Source: Streptomyces sp. DH-12 (GTDB taxonomy: Bacteria; Actinomycetota; Actinomycetes; Streptomycetales; Streptomycetaceae). From it: DNA of 64,000 bases. Below the pieces are notes generated by a model. The model saw only the letters and a program-made list of their open reading frames with translations. It searched no databases and had not been told where the DNA came from. The translations under genes were made by a program, and so were the position numbers. The stretch lies in the NCBI RefSeq assembly GCF_002899455.1, contig NZ_PPFB01000001.1, positions 1,798,001-1,862,000 of the forward strand, in the 5' to 3' direction. The stretch's first letter is position 1. The number at the start of each line of letters is the position of its first letter. Of this stretch, positions 1-8,815 are shown piece after piece.

Positions 1-1366
<1,366 letters not shown>

Positions 1367-1414
1367 CGGGACGCGGACGCCCGTGGGCCCCCGCGTCCCC
1401 GCGTCCCTGCGTCC

Positions 1415-1930
1415 TCAGTGGTCCGCGCAGCAGGGGGTGGGGTCCGGCGCCTCGAAGGGCACCAGGGTGTCCCCCAGGGCCGGGGTGGCGGCGAGGACCA
1501 GCGCACCGCCCTGCCACTGCGGCCGTACGTGGTCGCGGGTCACCATGCGGGCTTCCGGCTCCGGCGGCAGGGGCGAGCCCAGCACCGTCACCCGGTCGAT
1601 CGCGGAGCACTCCAGCAGCTCCCCGACCGTCAGGGTGCCCGTGAGCCGGGACGCCCCCGGATAGAGCACCGCGCGCCCCGACGGGTCCGGCAGTCCGGCC
1701 GAGACGGCGCCGTGCTCCCCCTCCGCGAGCCGCTCCCGCACGGTGTCCAGCAGGGACGCCGAAGGCAGGGACAGCGACACGACGACCCTCGGGCGTCCGT
1801 CCCGCACCAGGTGGGTGCAGCCGACGGTGTCCGCGGGCAGGGCGAGCCGGTCCGCCAGCCGGTGCAGCAGGTGGTCCGCCGTCCGCAGGTCCCGCGCGCC
1901 CGCGTCGACGGTGAGCGCGTACGCCGTCAC
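1415..1930 (-). CDS. Hypothetical protein coupled to the PHP phosphoesterase
   Basis: 171 residues, family not recognised. It begins with GTG at 1930; GTG shares bases with the TGA of the upstream phosphoesterase (GTGA, 4-base overlap), so the two are translationally coupled. The protein is soluble-looking, with no signal peptide or membrane segment, and is mixed alpha/beta in composition. It ends in a Cys-Cys-Ala-Asp-His tail that could bind metal. Given the coupling it probably serves the same process as the phosphoesterase, but I cannot name a function. Confidence 0.7.
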   Translation of the reverse strand: MTAYALTVDAGARDLRTADHLLHRLADRLALPADTVGCTHLVRDGRPRVVVSLSLPSASLLDTVRERLAEGEHGAVSAGLPDPSGRAVLYPGASRLTGTLTVGELLECSAIDRVTVLGSPLPPEPEARMVTRDHVRPQWQGGALVLAATPALGDTLVPFEAPDPTPCCADH

Positions 1931-3660
1931 GACGGCAGCACCCACACGGGGTTGGAGTAGAACCACAGGTCGCGCCAGGGGTCGGCGTCGCCCACGACGT
2001 CCAGGGCGGGACCGGCCGGGTCGGTCTTCGCGCCCATGACCCCGACGGCGGACCGGTTGCCGTCGGTGCCGCGCAGCCGCAGGTACACGGGACGGTCGAC
2101 CCGCCCCAGGTCGAAGGTGAGCCGCACACTGCCCGCGGACTTCCCGATCTCGTACGACCGGACGACGGCCGCCGTCGGCGCGGTGAACGTGTCCCGGTCG
2201 GACACCGGGCCGGTGACGTCGCCCTGGATGACGTCGACGCGGGCCAGTGCGGGCGTGAACCCGGCCCAGTTGGGGCCGCCCGCGAGCGCCACGTCGGCGG
2301 TCAGCGTGACCTTCGTCCCCTTGCGGACGTGCAGGGCGCCGCCGAGCGTGGCCCAGCGGCCGCCTCCGGACACCCGGACGTCGAGGCCGCTGATGAGCTG
2401 CCCGTGGTCGACCCAGATGCGGCCGGCGCGGATGCCGTCCATGACGGCGGCGTAGGAGAAGCCGTCGGCGCCGACGTGGGTGCGGCTGTACTGGCCGGGC
2501 CAGAAGTCGCCCTGCCGGGTGTCGATCTTCCCGGCGTACACCGGGTCGCCGTGGCGGCCGTCGGTGGCGAAGTCGCCGGCGCCGCGGGCGGTGGTGTCGG
2601 CGTACACCTGGTGGGAGTCGGAGTTCGCGGTGATCCACCAGGGGCGGCCCTCGGCGAGGAGGCTGTCCCACAGGCCGCCGACGGTGGCGGTCATCCAGTC
2701 GAAGCCGCCCCAGGTGCGGTAGCTCTCCAGCGGGTAGCCGGGGAAGGAGTTCGGGCCGGGGCTGCCGTCGTAGATGCCGCGTGCGCCGCCCGGACCGAGC
2801 GGGCCGGGCAGTCCGGCGGCCTGGTGGCCGGGCGCGCCCTCGAAGCCGACGGCGATCTGCCGGTCCCGGCCGGTGGCGTCGCGCCAGGCGCGGATCTCGT
2901 GCGGGGAGTCGATGCCCTTGCGGGAGGGGTGGTTGGCGAGCATCAGCACGTCCTCGACCTTGCGGCGCCGCACCTGCTCGGCGAGGAACCGGAGGCCGGC
3001 CACGGCGAGGGCCTCGTTGGCGGGGGTGGAGTCGCCCGCGCCCTTCACGCCGCCGTCGTAGTCGTTCTCGAACTGCTTGAGCACGGCGACCTCGTTGCGT
3101 CCGGGGTGGACGAAGACGGTGCCGTGCTCGGCGGCCGGGATGTTCCACTCCAGGCCCTGGAAGACGAGGGTGTCCCGGTGGGCGGCGCGCGCCTGCCTGA
3201 TGTCCGGGTTGACCTTCTCGACGCCGATCCTGGCGTGCGTGGCGCTGCCGTGGTCGGTGATCACCAGCCAGTCCATGCCGTGCCGGGCGCCCTGGCGCAC
3301 CTGGTCGACGACGCGGTACTTGCCGTCGCTGCTGTACTGGGTGTGGATGTGGTGGTCGCCCGCGAGCCACAGGAAGCCCTTGGCCGGGCCTCTGCCGCCG
3401 CCTCTGCGGTCGCCCGCCGCGGGTGCGGCGGGCGTGGCCGCGGCGGTGCTGCCGGACAGCACGGTGCCCGAGGCGAGGCCCGCGCCCAGCAGTCCGGCCC
3501 GGCGCAGCAGGGCGCGGCGGGACGCCTGCCCGGGGTCCAGTGCCTCGTCGGGCACGGAGGTGTCGAAGGCGGCGGGCAGGGGCGCCGTCGCGCCGTGCCC
3601 GTGGTCGTGCCCGTGGTCGTGGTGATGGTGGTGCGGTCCGTGTGCGTGCCCGTGACCCAT
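1927..3660 (-). CDS. Tat-exported PHP-domain metal-dependent phosphoesterase
   Basis: 577 residues. The N-terminus is extremely His-rich (12 His in the first 23 residues), followed by a twin-arginine segment around residues 47-60 (SRRALLRRAG) and a hydrophobic stretch, indicating Tat export. The catalytic PHP domain follows, with HHIHTQYSSDG and ITDHGS as metal-binding motifs; a C-terminal beta-rich region follows that. PHP proteins hydrolyse phosphoesters with two or three bound metals; the substrate is unknown. ATG 3660 is preceded by GAGGAGG. The His tract before the Tat signal is odd: it might load or sense zinc, nickel or copper before export, but that is inference. Its stop overlaps the next gene. 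Confidence 0.8.
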   Translation of the reverse strand: MGHGHAHGPHHHHHDHGHDHGHGATAPLPAAFDTSVPDEALDPGQASRRALLRRAGLLGAGLASGTVLSGSTAAATPAAPAAGDRRGGGRGPAKGFLWLAGDHHIHTQYSSDGKYRVVDQVRQGARHGMDWLVITDHGSATHARIGVEKVNPDIRQARAAHRDTLVFQGLEWNIPAAEHGTVFVHPGRNEVAVLKQFENDYDGGVKGAGDSTPANEALAVAGLRFLAEQVRRRKVEDVLMLANHPSRKGIDSPHEIRAWRDATGRDRQIAVGFEGAPGHQAAGLPGPLGPGGARGIYDGSPGPNSFPGYPLESYRTWGGFDWMTATVGGLWDSLLAEGRPWWITANSDSHQVYADTTARGAGDFATDGRHGDPVYAGKIDTRQGDFWPGQYSRTHVGADGFSYAAVMDGIRAGRIWVDHGQLISGLDVRVSGGGRWATLGGALHVRKGTKVTLTADVALAGGPNWAGFTPALARVDVIQGDVTGPVSDRDTFTAPTAAVVRSYEIGKSAGSVRLTFDLGRVDRPVYLRLRGTDGNRSAVGVMGAKTDPAGPALDVVGDADPWRDLWFYSNPVWVLPS

Positions 3661-3830
3661 GACTGGCCTCCTCGTCGTACTGCGCCGCAATGGAGGATCC
3701 GGGGGGCGCGTGAACCGGGTGCGTCCGCGGGGTGACCGGTGCGTGCCGCCGGCACGACGGCTGCGGACCGTCGGGGACCGGCCGCCACCACGGATCAGCC
3801 GCAGGCGGGCCACATCCCGCTCGGGTCGGC

Positions 3831-3836
3831 TACATT
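3831..3836 (+). promoter_or_regulatory. -10 hexamer (TACATT) of the TetR gene
   Basis: TACATT lies 40 bases before the proposed ATC start at 3876 and downstream of the only canonical in-frame ATG (3732). If this is the promoter, translation cannot start at 3732. Confidence 0.4.
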
Positions 3837-3875
3837 CACCTGTTCCGAAGCCCGCCCGACCCTCCGGAGGCTCGC

Positions 3876-4454
3876 ATCCCCCGCGCCGGACTCACCGCCG
3901 ACCGCCTCGTGGCGGCGGCCGTCGACCTCGCCGACGAGGCCGGCTACGAGAACGTCACCCTGTCCGCGCTGGCCCGGCGTTTCAACGTCAAGGACGCGAG
4001 CCTGTACGCGCACGTACGGGGGCTGCGGGACCTGCGCACGCGGATGGCGCTGCTGGCGGGCGGCGAGATGACCGACCGGATCGCGGCGGCGGTCGAGGGC
4101 CGCACCGGCAAGGAGGCGCTGGCCGCGTTCGCCGGCGCGTACCGCGGCTACGCCCTCGCCCACCCCGGACGGTACGCGGCCGCCCAGATCCGCCTGGACG
4201 AGGCCACGGTGACGGGCTCCCCCGCGCTGCGCCGCACCGCCGAGGTCGCCTACGGCCTGCTCCGCGCGTACGGCCTGGAGGAACCCGATCTCACCGATGC
4301 GGTACGGCTGTTGCGCAGTTCCTTCCACGGCTACTGCGCCCTGGAGTCCGCCGGCGCGTTCGGCGCCCCGCGCGACCTGGAGGCGTCGTGGGACCGGATG
4401 ATCGACGCGCTGCACCTGACGCTGCTGAACTGGCCCCGCCGGGCGGCGGGCTGA
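3876..4454 (+). CDS. TetR/AcrR family regulator (WHG-type C-terminus), apparent ATC start
   Basis: About 192 residues. The N-terminal helix-turn-helix runs from roughly residues 20 to 45 (LSALARRFNVKDASLYAHV). The C-terminal ligand-binding domain resembles the TetR_C_33/WHG group. GGAGG at 3866-3870 sits five bases before an in-frame ATC at 3876, giving a normal TetR N-terminus (I/M-PRAGLT). No in-frame ATG, GTG or TTG lies near; the next upstream ATG (3732) would add 48 low-complexity residues and precede the apparent -10 box. I therefore annotate ATC as the start, with reservations. The regulator is divergent from the PHP gene, a possible target. Confidence 0.75.
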   Translation: MPRAGLTADRLVAAAVDLADEAGYENVTLSALARRFNVKDASLYAHVRGLRDLRTRMALLAGGEMTDRIAAAVEGRTGKEALAAFAGAYRGYALAHPGRYAAAQIRLDEATVTGSPALRRTAEVAYGLLRAYGLEEPDLTDAVRLLRSSFHGYCALESAGAFGAPRDLEASWDRMIDALHLTLLNWPRRAAG

Positions 4455-4472
4455 CCCACGGCGGGGGCGCCG

Positions 4473-5252
4473 TCACCCGGCGAGCCGCCGCACCTCCTGG
4501 TAGGCCGGCACCGTGCCCTCCCCCGGCGCCCGCCCCTCCCGCACCGCGACCACCGCGTCCAGGGCCGCGCCGAGGGCCCGCCGGTACAGCAGCGAGCCGA
4601 GGCTGACGCGGCGCACGCCGAGGTCGGCGAGCCGGGCGAGGGACGGACCGCCGGGCGCGTGGAGGACGTTGAGGGGACAGCCGTCCAGGGCGCGCACCAG
4701 GGCGGCGAGGGCGCCGGGATCGGTGAGGCCGGGCACGAACACGCCGTCCGCACCGGCGTCGCGGTAGGCCAGGACCCGGTCCAGGGTGCCCTCGCCGTCG
4801 CCGCGCCAGTACGTGTCCGTCCGGGCGTTGACGAAGAGACCGGGTGCGGCGGCGCGCACGGCCTCGATCTTCGCCACGTGGCGGTCGACGGGCCCGAGCC
4901 CGTCCTCCAGGTTGATCCCGACCACGCCGCGTGTCTGCAACTCCCGCGCGAAAGCGGCTACTTCACCGGGATCGTCGCTGAAGCCGTCCTCCGCGTCGAC
5001 GGAGAGGAGGACGGGCAGCGCGCCGAGGGCGCCCGCGAGCCGCAGCGTCTCCTCGCGGGTGGCCCGGGCCCCGTCGGGCAGCCCGGCCGCCGCGGCGACC
5101 CCCAGGCTCGTGGTGCCGACGGCGGGGAAACCGTGGGCGTGGAGGAGGGCCGCGGAGGCGTGGTCCCAGGCGTTGGGCAGCAGCAGGGGCCGGTCCTGGC
5201 GGTGCAGCGCGGCGAAGGCCTCCGCGGGGCGGCCGGAGCGGTCGTCGGTCAT
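4473..5252 (-). CDS. Isocitrate lyase/PEP mutase family protein
   Basis: 259 residues with the PEPM/ICL TIM-barrel signature: a PNAWDHASA segment near the start, the SVDAEDGF magnesium loop, and NLEDG. The catalytic KKCGH loop of true isocitrate lyase is absent, so a carbon-carbon or phosphorus-carbon lyase acting on a small 2-oxo acid (carboxyphosphonoenolpyruvate/oxaloacetate type) is more likely. Substrate unknown. Start ATG 5252 rather than GTG 5261, because a TAGCGT -10 box ends seven bases before ATG 5252 (leaderless pattern). It converges on the TetR gene with 18 bases between stops. Confidence 0.75.
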   Translation of the reverse strand: MTDDRSGRPAEAFAALHRQDRPLLLPNAWDHASAALLHAHGFPAVGTTSLGVAAAAGLPDGARATREETLRLAGALGALPVLLSVDAEDGFSDDPGEVAAFARELQTRGVVGINLEDGLGPVDRHVAKIEAVRAAAPGLFVNARTDTYWRGDGEGTLDRVLAYRDAGADGVFVPGLTDPGALAALVRALDGCPLNVLHAPGGPSLARLADLGVRRVSLGSLLYRRALGAALDAVVAVREGRAPGEGTVPAYQEVRRLAG

Positions 5253-5259
5253 ACGGGCC

Positions 5260-5265
5260 ACGCTA
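5260..5265 (-). promoter_or_regulatory. -10 hexamer TAGCGT, leaderless-type promoter
   Basis: Reads TAGCGT on the minus strand and ends seven bases before ATG 5252. No ribosome binding site is visible between them. Confidence 0.5.
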
Positions 5266-5304
5266 GGGCCGGGACCGTTCGGCGCCGGCCGAACCGTCCG
5301 CGCC

Positions 5305-6141
5305 TCACTCCGGCTGCTCCGGCGCGAACGCGTGCATCTCGTCCCCCTCCGGCTGCACCACCCCGTACGTGCTCTCCGGGACGGCGTTCCAGGCGCCGGG
5401 GAGGTCGCCCAGGGGTTCGGAGACGATGAGGCGGGCGTCGTCCGCGATGTCGCGCAGGAACGCCACGTCGGGGTGGAGGGACCTCAGCGTCTCGACACGC
5501 GTGCTGTAGAAGAGGGACCGGGACTGGTGCTGCGTTGAGTAGCGGAACGCCCACAGCCGCTCGCCGTCGGTCACCGCGACCGTCATCTGCAGGGGGTGTT
5601 CGACGCCGTGCGCGTGGCCGGTGCGCTCCACCAGGCCCGCCATGCGGGCGACGGCGCCGCGCGGGTCGTCCTCCAGGCCGAAGGTGAGCGCCAGGTAGAA
5701 CATCATCTCGGAGTCCGTGGACCCCTCGATGTACGGGAACAGGTCCGGACGGACGGCCAGGGCGAGGTCACGCCGCAGCAGGGGGAAGCCGTCGATCGCC
5801 CCGTTGTGCATCCACATCCAGCGGTCGTACCGGAACGGATGGCAGTTGGTCTGCTGCACCGCCGTGCCGGTCGAGGCGCGGATGTGGGCGAAGAACAGCG
5901 GGGAGACGACGTGCCCGGCGATCTCCCGCAGATTCCGGTCGCTCCAGGCCGGACCGATGTCCCTGACCACGGCGGGACTGCCCTTGGCCGGCATGTACCA
6001 GCCGATCCCGAAGCCGTCGCCGTTGGTGGTCTCCACGCCCATCCGGGCGTGCAGGCTCTGGTCGATCAGGGAGTGCACCGGCCGGTAGAGCAGGTTCTCG
6101 AGCAGAATCGGTGTGCCCGAATAGGCGAGCCAACGGCACAT
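5305..6141 (-). CDS. Class II glutamine amidotransferase (YafJ/EgtC-like)
   Basis: 278 residues starting MCRWLAYSG, so removal of Met exposes the catalytic N-terminal Cys of the Ntn-hydrolase fold. NGDGFGIGWY, FFAHIRAST and the MHNGAI segment complete the glutaminase-like active site, and GSTDSE matches the family's later loop. There is no synthetase domain, so it either acts alone as a glutaminase/amidase (as Dug3 or EgtC do on gamma-glutamyl compounds) or works with a partner elsewhere. ATG 6141 is preceded by GGAAGG. It is divergent from mmuM. It is not next to other ergothioneine genes, so I do not call it egtC. Confidence 0.8.
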   Translation of the reverse strand: MCRWLAYSGTPILLENLLYRPVHSLIDQSLHARMGVETTNGDGFGIGWYMPAKGSPAVVRDIGPAWSDRNLREIAGHVVSPLFFAHIRASTGTAVQQTNCHPFRYDRWMWMHNGAIDGFPLLRRDLALAVRPDLFPYIEGSTDSEMMFYLALTFGLEDDPRGAVARMAGLVERTGHAHGVEHPLQMTVAVTDGERLWAFRYSTQHQSRSLFYSTRVETLRSLHPDVAFLRDIADDARLIVSEPLGDLPGAWNAVPESTYGVVQPEGDEMHAFAPEQPE

Positions 6142-6281
6142 GTCCACCGCCTTCCCGGTCGGGACCGAACCGCGTGCGCCGCCCGGCGGGCGCGAGCAGG
6201 ATGCTCGTGCCCCGCCCGGACACCGCACGCTCCCGCCCCGGGTACCCCTCGCGTGCGGTGCGACGCGGTGCGCGCCTCGGT

Positions 6282-6287
6282 TAGCGT
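6282..6287 (+). promoter_or_regulatory. -10 hexamer TAGCGT, leaderless-type promoter of mmuM
   Basis: Ends six bases before ATG 6294, with no ribosome binding site in the gap. Confidence 0.5.
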
Positions 6288-6293
6288 CGCCGT

Positions 6294-7214
6294 ATGAGCG
6301 GCAGCACCACGGGATCCCTCGCCCCGGCCCTGGCGGACGGCACGGTCGTCCTGGACGGCGGCATGTCCAACCAGCTCGCGGCGGCCGGCCACGACCTGAG
6401 CGACGAGCTGTGGTCGGCGCGGCTGCTCGCGGAGGACCCGGAGGCGGTCACGGCGGCGCACCTCGCGTACTTCGAGGCGGGCGCGGACGTGGCGATCACG
6501 GCGAGCTACCAGGCGACGTTCGAGGGGTTCGCGCGCCGCGGGATCGGCCGGGACCGGGCGGCGGAGCTGCTGGCGCTGAGCGTGGAGTGCGCCCGTACGG
6601 CGGCCCGGCGCGCCTCGGACCCGCCCCGCCCGCGGTGGGTGGCGGCCTCCGTCGGCCCGTACGGCGCGATGCTCGCGGACGGCTCCGAGTACCGGGGCCG
6701 CTACGGACTGTCGGTCGCGGAACTGGAACGGTTCCACCGCCCGAGGGCGGAGGTGCTGGCCGCCGCCGCCCCGGACGTCCTCGCCCTGGAGACGATCCCC
6801 GACACGGACGAGGCGGAGGCCCTGCTGCGCGCGGTGCGCGGGCTGGGTGTGCCCGCCTGGCTGTCGTACTCGGCGGCCGGGGGCCGTACGCGGGCGGGCC
6901 AGCCGCTGGAGGACGCGTTCGCGCTCGCCGCGCGGGCGGACGAGGTGATCGCGGTCGGCGTCAACTGCTGCACCCCGGAGGACGCGGACCACGCGGTCGC
7001 CGTCGCCGCCCGTGTGACCGGCAAACCGGTGGTGGTCTACCCGAACAGCGGCGAGCGGTGGGACGCGCGGGCCCGCGCCTGGACCGGCGCGCCCACGTTC
7101 TCGGCGACCCGGGTGACGGGCTGGCGGGAGTCGGGGGCGCGGCTGATCGGGGGGTGCTGCCGGGTGGGGCCGGAGACGATCACGTCGGTCGCGCGGACGC
7201 TGCGGGGCGCGTAG
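6294..7214 (+). CDS. mmuM: Homocysteine S-methyltransferase
   Basis: 306 residues. Transfers a methyl group from S-methylmethionine (or S-adenosylmethionine) to homocysteine, making methionine in the cytosol. The DGGMSNQL start of the barrel, the VGVNCC strand and the GGCCR motif near the C-terminus supply the three zinc-binding cysteines of the family. It has a leaderless promoter (TAGCGT six bases upstream of ATG). It is monocistronic, divergent from the amidotransferase, and followed by the rho promoter region. Confidence 0.9.
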   Translation: MSGSTTGSLAPALADGTVVLDGGMSNQLAAAGHDLSDELWSARLLAEDPEAVTAAHLAYFEAGADVAITASYQATFEGFARRGIGRDRAAELLALSVECARTAARRASDPPRPRWVAASVGPYGAMLADGSEYRGRYGLSVAELERFHRPRAEVLAAAAPDVLALETIPDTDEAEALLRAVRGLGVPAWLSYSAAGGRTRAGQPLEDAFALAARADEVIAVGVNCCTPEDADHAVAVAARVTGKPVVVYPNSGERWDARARAWTGAPTFSATRVTGWRESGARLIGGCCRVGPETITSVARTLRGA

Positions 7215-7511
7215 CGCCCCCGCGGGGCTCTCTTGCCCCGGGCCCGCACCGTGGTACGGTGCCATGAGTGCCGTGCAGCGCCCCGTCGGGCGCCGGGCCG
7301 GTCTTCACCGCCGAAACCTTCTTCACTTCGGCTTCTCACCTCCCAGCCGTCACGTCGGCCCCCGCACCGCCACGTACGGCTTTCCCCACGGTCGCACGGC
7401 GACCGCAGTGAGGTTCCCACCGCTGTGAGGCGCGCACACGCCCTCCCCGAAGACCGCGGTTACCCCCTTCTTCGCTTTCTGCCTCTGTCCGTCCGTGAAA
7501 GGACCACTCAC
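7215..7511 (+). promoter_or_regulatory. C-rich leader of the rho paralogue with rut-like composition
   Basis: A promoter can be drawn as TTGCCC (7233-7238), 16 bases, TACGGT (7255-7260), giving a leader of about 245 bases. The leader is unusually C-rich and G-poor for this genome: in 7301-7380 I count 38 C against 15 G, and in 7441-7500 26 C against 11 G, with many C/U runs. Such composition is what Rho binds. An ORF from ATG 7264 to 7428 (54 codons) crosses the leader, but nothing else supports it. The E. coli rho gene is autoregulated by Rho-dependent attenuation in its leader; the same could happen here. Confidence 0.45.
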
Positions 7512-8666
7512 ATGACCACCGCCCTGGACCGCCCCGCCCGTCAGACCGCCGGACGGCAGCAGCCGCAGTCCGTCACCGTCACCGGTGTCCTCGACGTCGA
7601 CGCGACCGGGAAGGGGCACCTGCGCGGCCCCGGCCTGGTCGCCGGTTCGTCCGACCCCGTCGTCTCCCCCGCCCTGGTGCGCCGGCACGGCCTGCGCAAG
7701 GGCGACCTGGTGGAGGGCGTCCTCGGCGACCGGCGCGCGCTCACCGACGTCGCCCGCGTCGAGGGACGTACGCCCGGGTCGCTCGCGGGCCGCCCGGACT
7801 TCCGTGACCTGACCCCGGTCCACCCCCACCGGCGGCTGCGCCTGGAACACCGGGCGTCCGGGCTCGCCGGCCGCGTCGTCGACCTGCTCGCACCGGTGGG
7901 CAAGGGGCAGCGTGGACTGCTCGTGGCCCCGCCCAAGACCGGCAAGACGGTCCTCATCCAGCAGCTCGCGGCGGCTGTCGCGGGCAATCACCCCGAGTGC
8001 CGGCTGATGGTGGTGCTGCTCGACGAGCGTCCCGAGGAGGTCACCGACATGCGGCGCTCGGTGCACGGCGAGGTGTACGCCTCGACGTTCGACCGGCCCG
8101 CCAAGCAGCACATCGCGCTCGCCGAGCTGGTCGTGGAACGGGCCAGGCGGCTGGCGGAGGCCGGCGAGGACGTCGTGATCCTGCTGGACTCGCTGACCCG
8201 GCTGTGCCGCGCGTACAACAACGCGGCGGGCCCCGGCGGCCGCACCCTCAGCGGCGGCGTGGACGCGGGCGCGCTGATCGGGCCGAAGCGGTTCTTCGGC
8301 GCGGCCCGGCAGACGGAGGAGGGCGGTTCGCTGACGATCCTCGCCTCCGCGCTGGTGGACACCGGGTCGCGTGCCGACGAGTTCTTCTTCGAGGAGCTCA
8401 AGGGCACGGGCAACATGGAACTGCGGCTGAACCGCGAGTCGGCGTCACGGCGCCTGTTCCCGGCGGTGGACATCGCCCCCTCCGGGACGCGCCGCGAGGA
8501 ACTGCTCCTCACCCGTGAGGAGCTGACGGCCACCCAGGGCCTGCGCCGCGCCCTGACCTCCCGCGACTCCGCGACCGACCTGGAGACCCTGCTGACCCGC
8601 CTGCGCGAGACGCCGGACAACGCGACGTTCCTCCGGCAGGTGCGGCCGACGCTGCCGAACGGCTGA
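7512..8666 (+). CDS. rho: Transcription termination factor Rho, short paralogue
   Basis: 384 residues, without the long N-terminal insertion usual in the actinobacterial housekeeping Rho. The RNA-binding OB fold covers roughly residues 22-90, followed by the hexameric ATPase core: Walker A APPKTGKT at 139-146, Walker B VVILLDS ending near D226, DERPEEVTDM, and the RRLFPAVD stretch. Position 143 is Thr where E. coli Rho has Ala (PPKAGKT). The bicyclomycin-contacting DSLTR motif is kept. AAAGGA precedes ATG 7512. It is a second Rho if the housekeeping gene lies elsewhere, as expected from its length. A role in bicyclomycin tolerance or in specialised termination is only a hypothesis. Confidence 0.85.
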   Translation: MTTALDRPARQTAGRQQPQSVTVTGVLDVDATGKGHLRGPGLVAGSSDPVVSPALVRRHGLRKGDLVEGVLGDRRALTDVARVEGRTPGSLAGRPDFRDLTPVHPHRRLRLEHRASGLAGRVVDLLAPVGKGQRGLLVAPPKTGKTVLIQQLAAAVAGNHPECRLMVVLLDERPEEVTDMRRSVHGEVYASTFDRPAKQHIALAELVVERARRLAEAGEDVVILLDSLTRLCRAYNNAAGPGGRTLSGGVDAGALIGPKRFFGAARQTEEGGSLTILASALVDTGSRADEFFFEELKGTGNMELRLNRESASRRLFPAVDIAPSGTRREELLLTREELTATQGLRRALTSRDSATDLETLLTRLRETPDNATFLRQVRPTLPNG

Positions 8667-8693
8667 CGCCGGGGGCCTCGGCCGGGTCACCGC

Positions 8694-8699
8694 TATGAT
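8694..8699 (+). promoter_or_regulatory. -10 hexamer TATGAT driving the attenuator leader
   Basis: TATGAT is the best -10 match in the window; it begins 28 bases after the rho stop codon and ends exactly seven bases before ATG 8707, so the leader peptide would be translated from a leaderless transcript. No good -35 box is seen 17-18 bases upstream. Confidence 0.6.
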
Positions 8700-8706
8700 C
8701 TCGTTC

Positions 8707-8724
8707 ATGGGCACCTTCTCCTGA
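8707..8724 (+). CDS. Leader peptide of lincosamide-type translation attenuator (MGTFS)
   Basis: Five sense codons, ATG to TGA, encoding Met-Gly-Thr-Phe-Ser. It begins on a probable leaderless transcript, seven bases after TATGAT. Its last codons and stop (TCTCCTGAG, 8717-8725) are perfectly complementary to the ribosome binding site of the nucleotidyltransferase gene downstream (CTCAGGAGA, 8795-8803). The first residues resemble the start of the erm(C) leader peptide (MGIFS), on which macrolide-bound ribosomes stall further along. A ribosome held here by a lincosamide would cover the 5' arm and free the ribosome binding site. This is inferred from sequence only. Confidence 0.65.
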   Translation: MGTFS

Positions 8725-8803
8725 GCGGACCGCGACGGTCCACCGACATGCGCCCGGCGGGTGCCGGGCTCCGTCAGCGTGCCCGCACGCTCACCTCAGG
8801 AGA
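8717..8803 (+). promoter_or_regulatory. Cloverleaf-like translation attenuator sequestering the ribosome binding site
   Basis: A closing 9-bp stem pairs 8717-8725 (TCTCCTGAG) with 8795-8803 (CTCAGGAGA, which contains the AGGAG of the next gene). Inside it lie three perfect hairpins: GGACCG/CGGTCC (8727-8732 with 8736-8741), GCCCGGC/GCCGGGC (8752-8758 with 8763-8769) and AGCGTG/CACGCT (8776-8781 with 8786-8791). No U tract follows any hairpin, so translational rather than transcriptional attenuation is more likely. The arrangement matches inducible ribosome-targeting resistance genes: leader peptide, competing stems, hidden ribosome binding site. Confidence 0.7.
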
Positions 8804-8815
8804 CACGACCACATC

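Noticed and set aside
5305..6141. Calling the class II amidotransferase egtC
   Set aside because: No egtA, egtB or egtD gene lies nearby; the sequence supports only the broader family.
7264..7428. 54-codon ORF in the rho leader, starting three bases after TACGGT
   Set aside because: The ATG is too close to the hexamer for the leaderless pattern, no ribosome binding site precedes it, and the peptide is Arg/Pro-rich as random C-rich DNA would give.
8695..8724. In-frame ATG 8695 that would lengthen the attenuator leader to nine residues
   Set aside because: This ATG is part of the TATGAT -10 box and would lie upstream of the transcription start.
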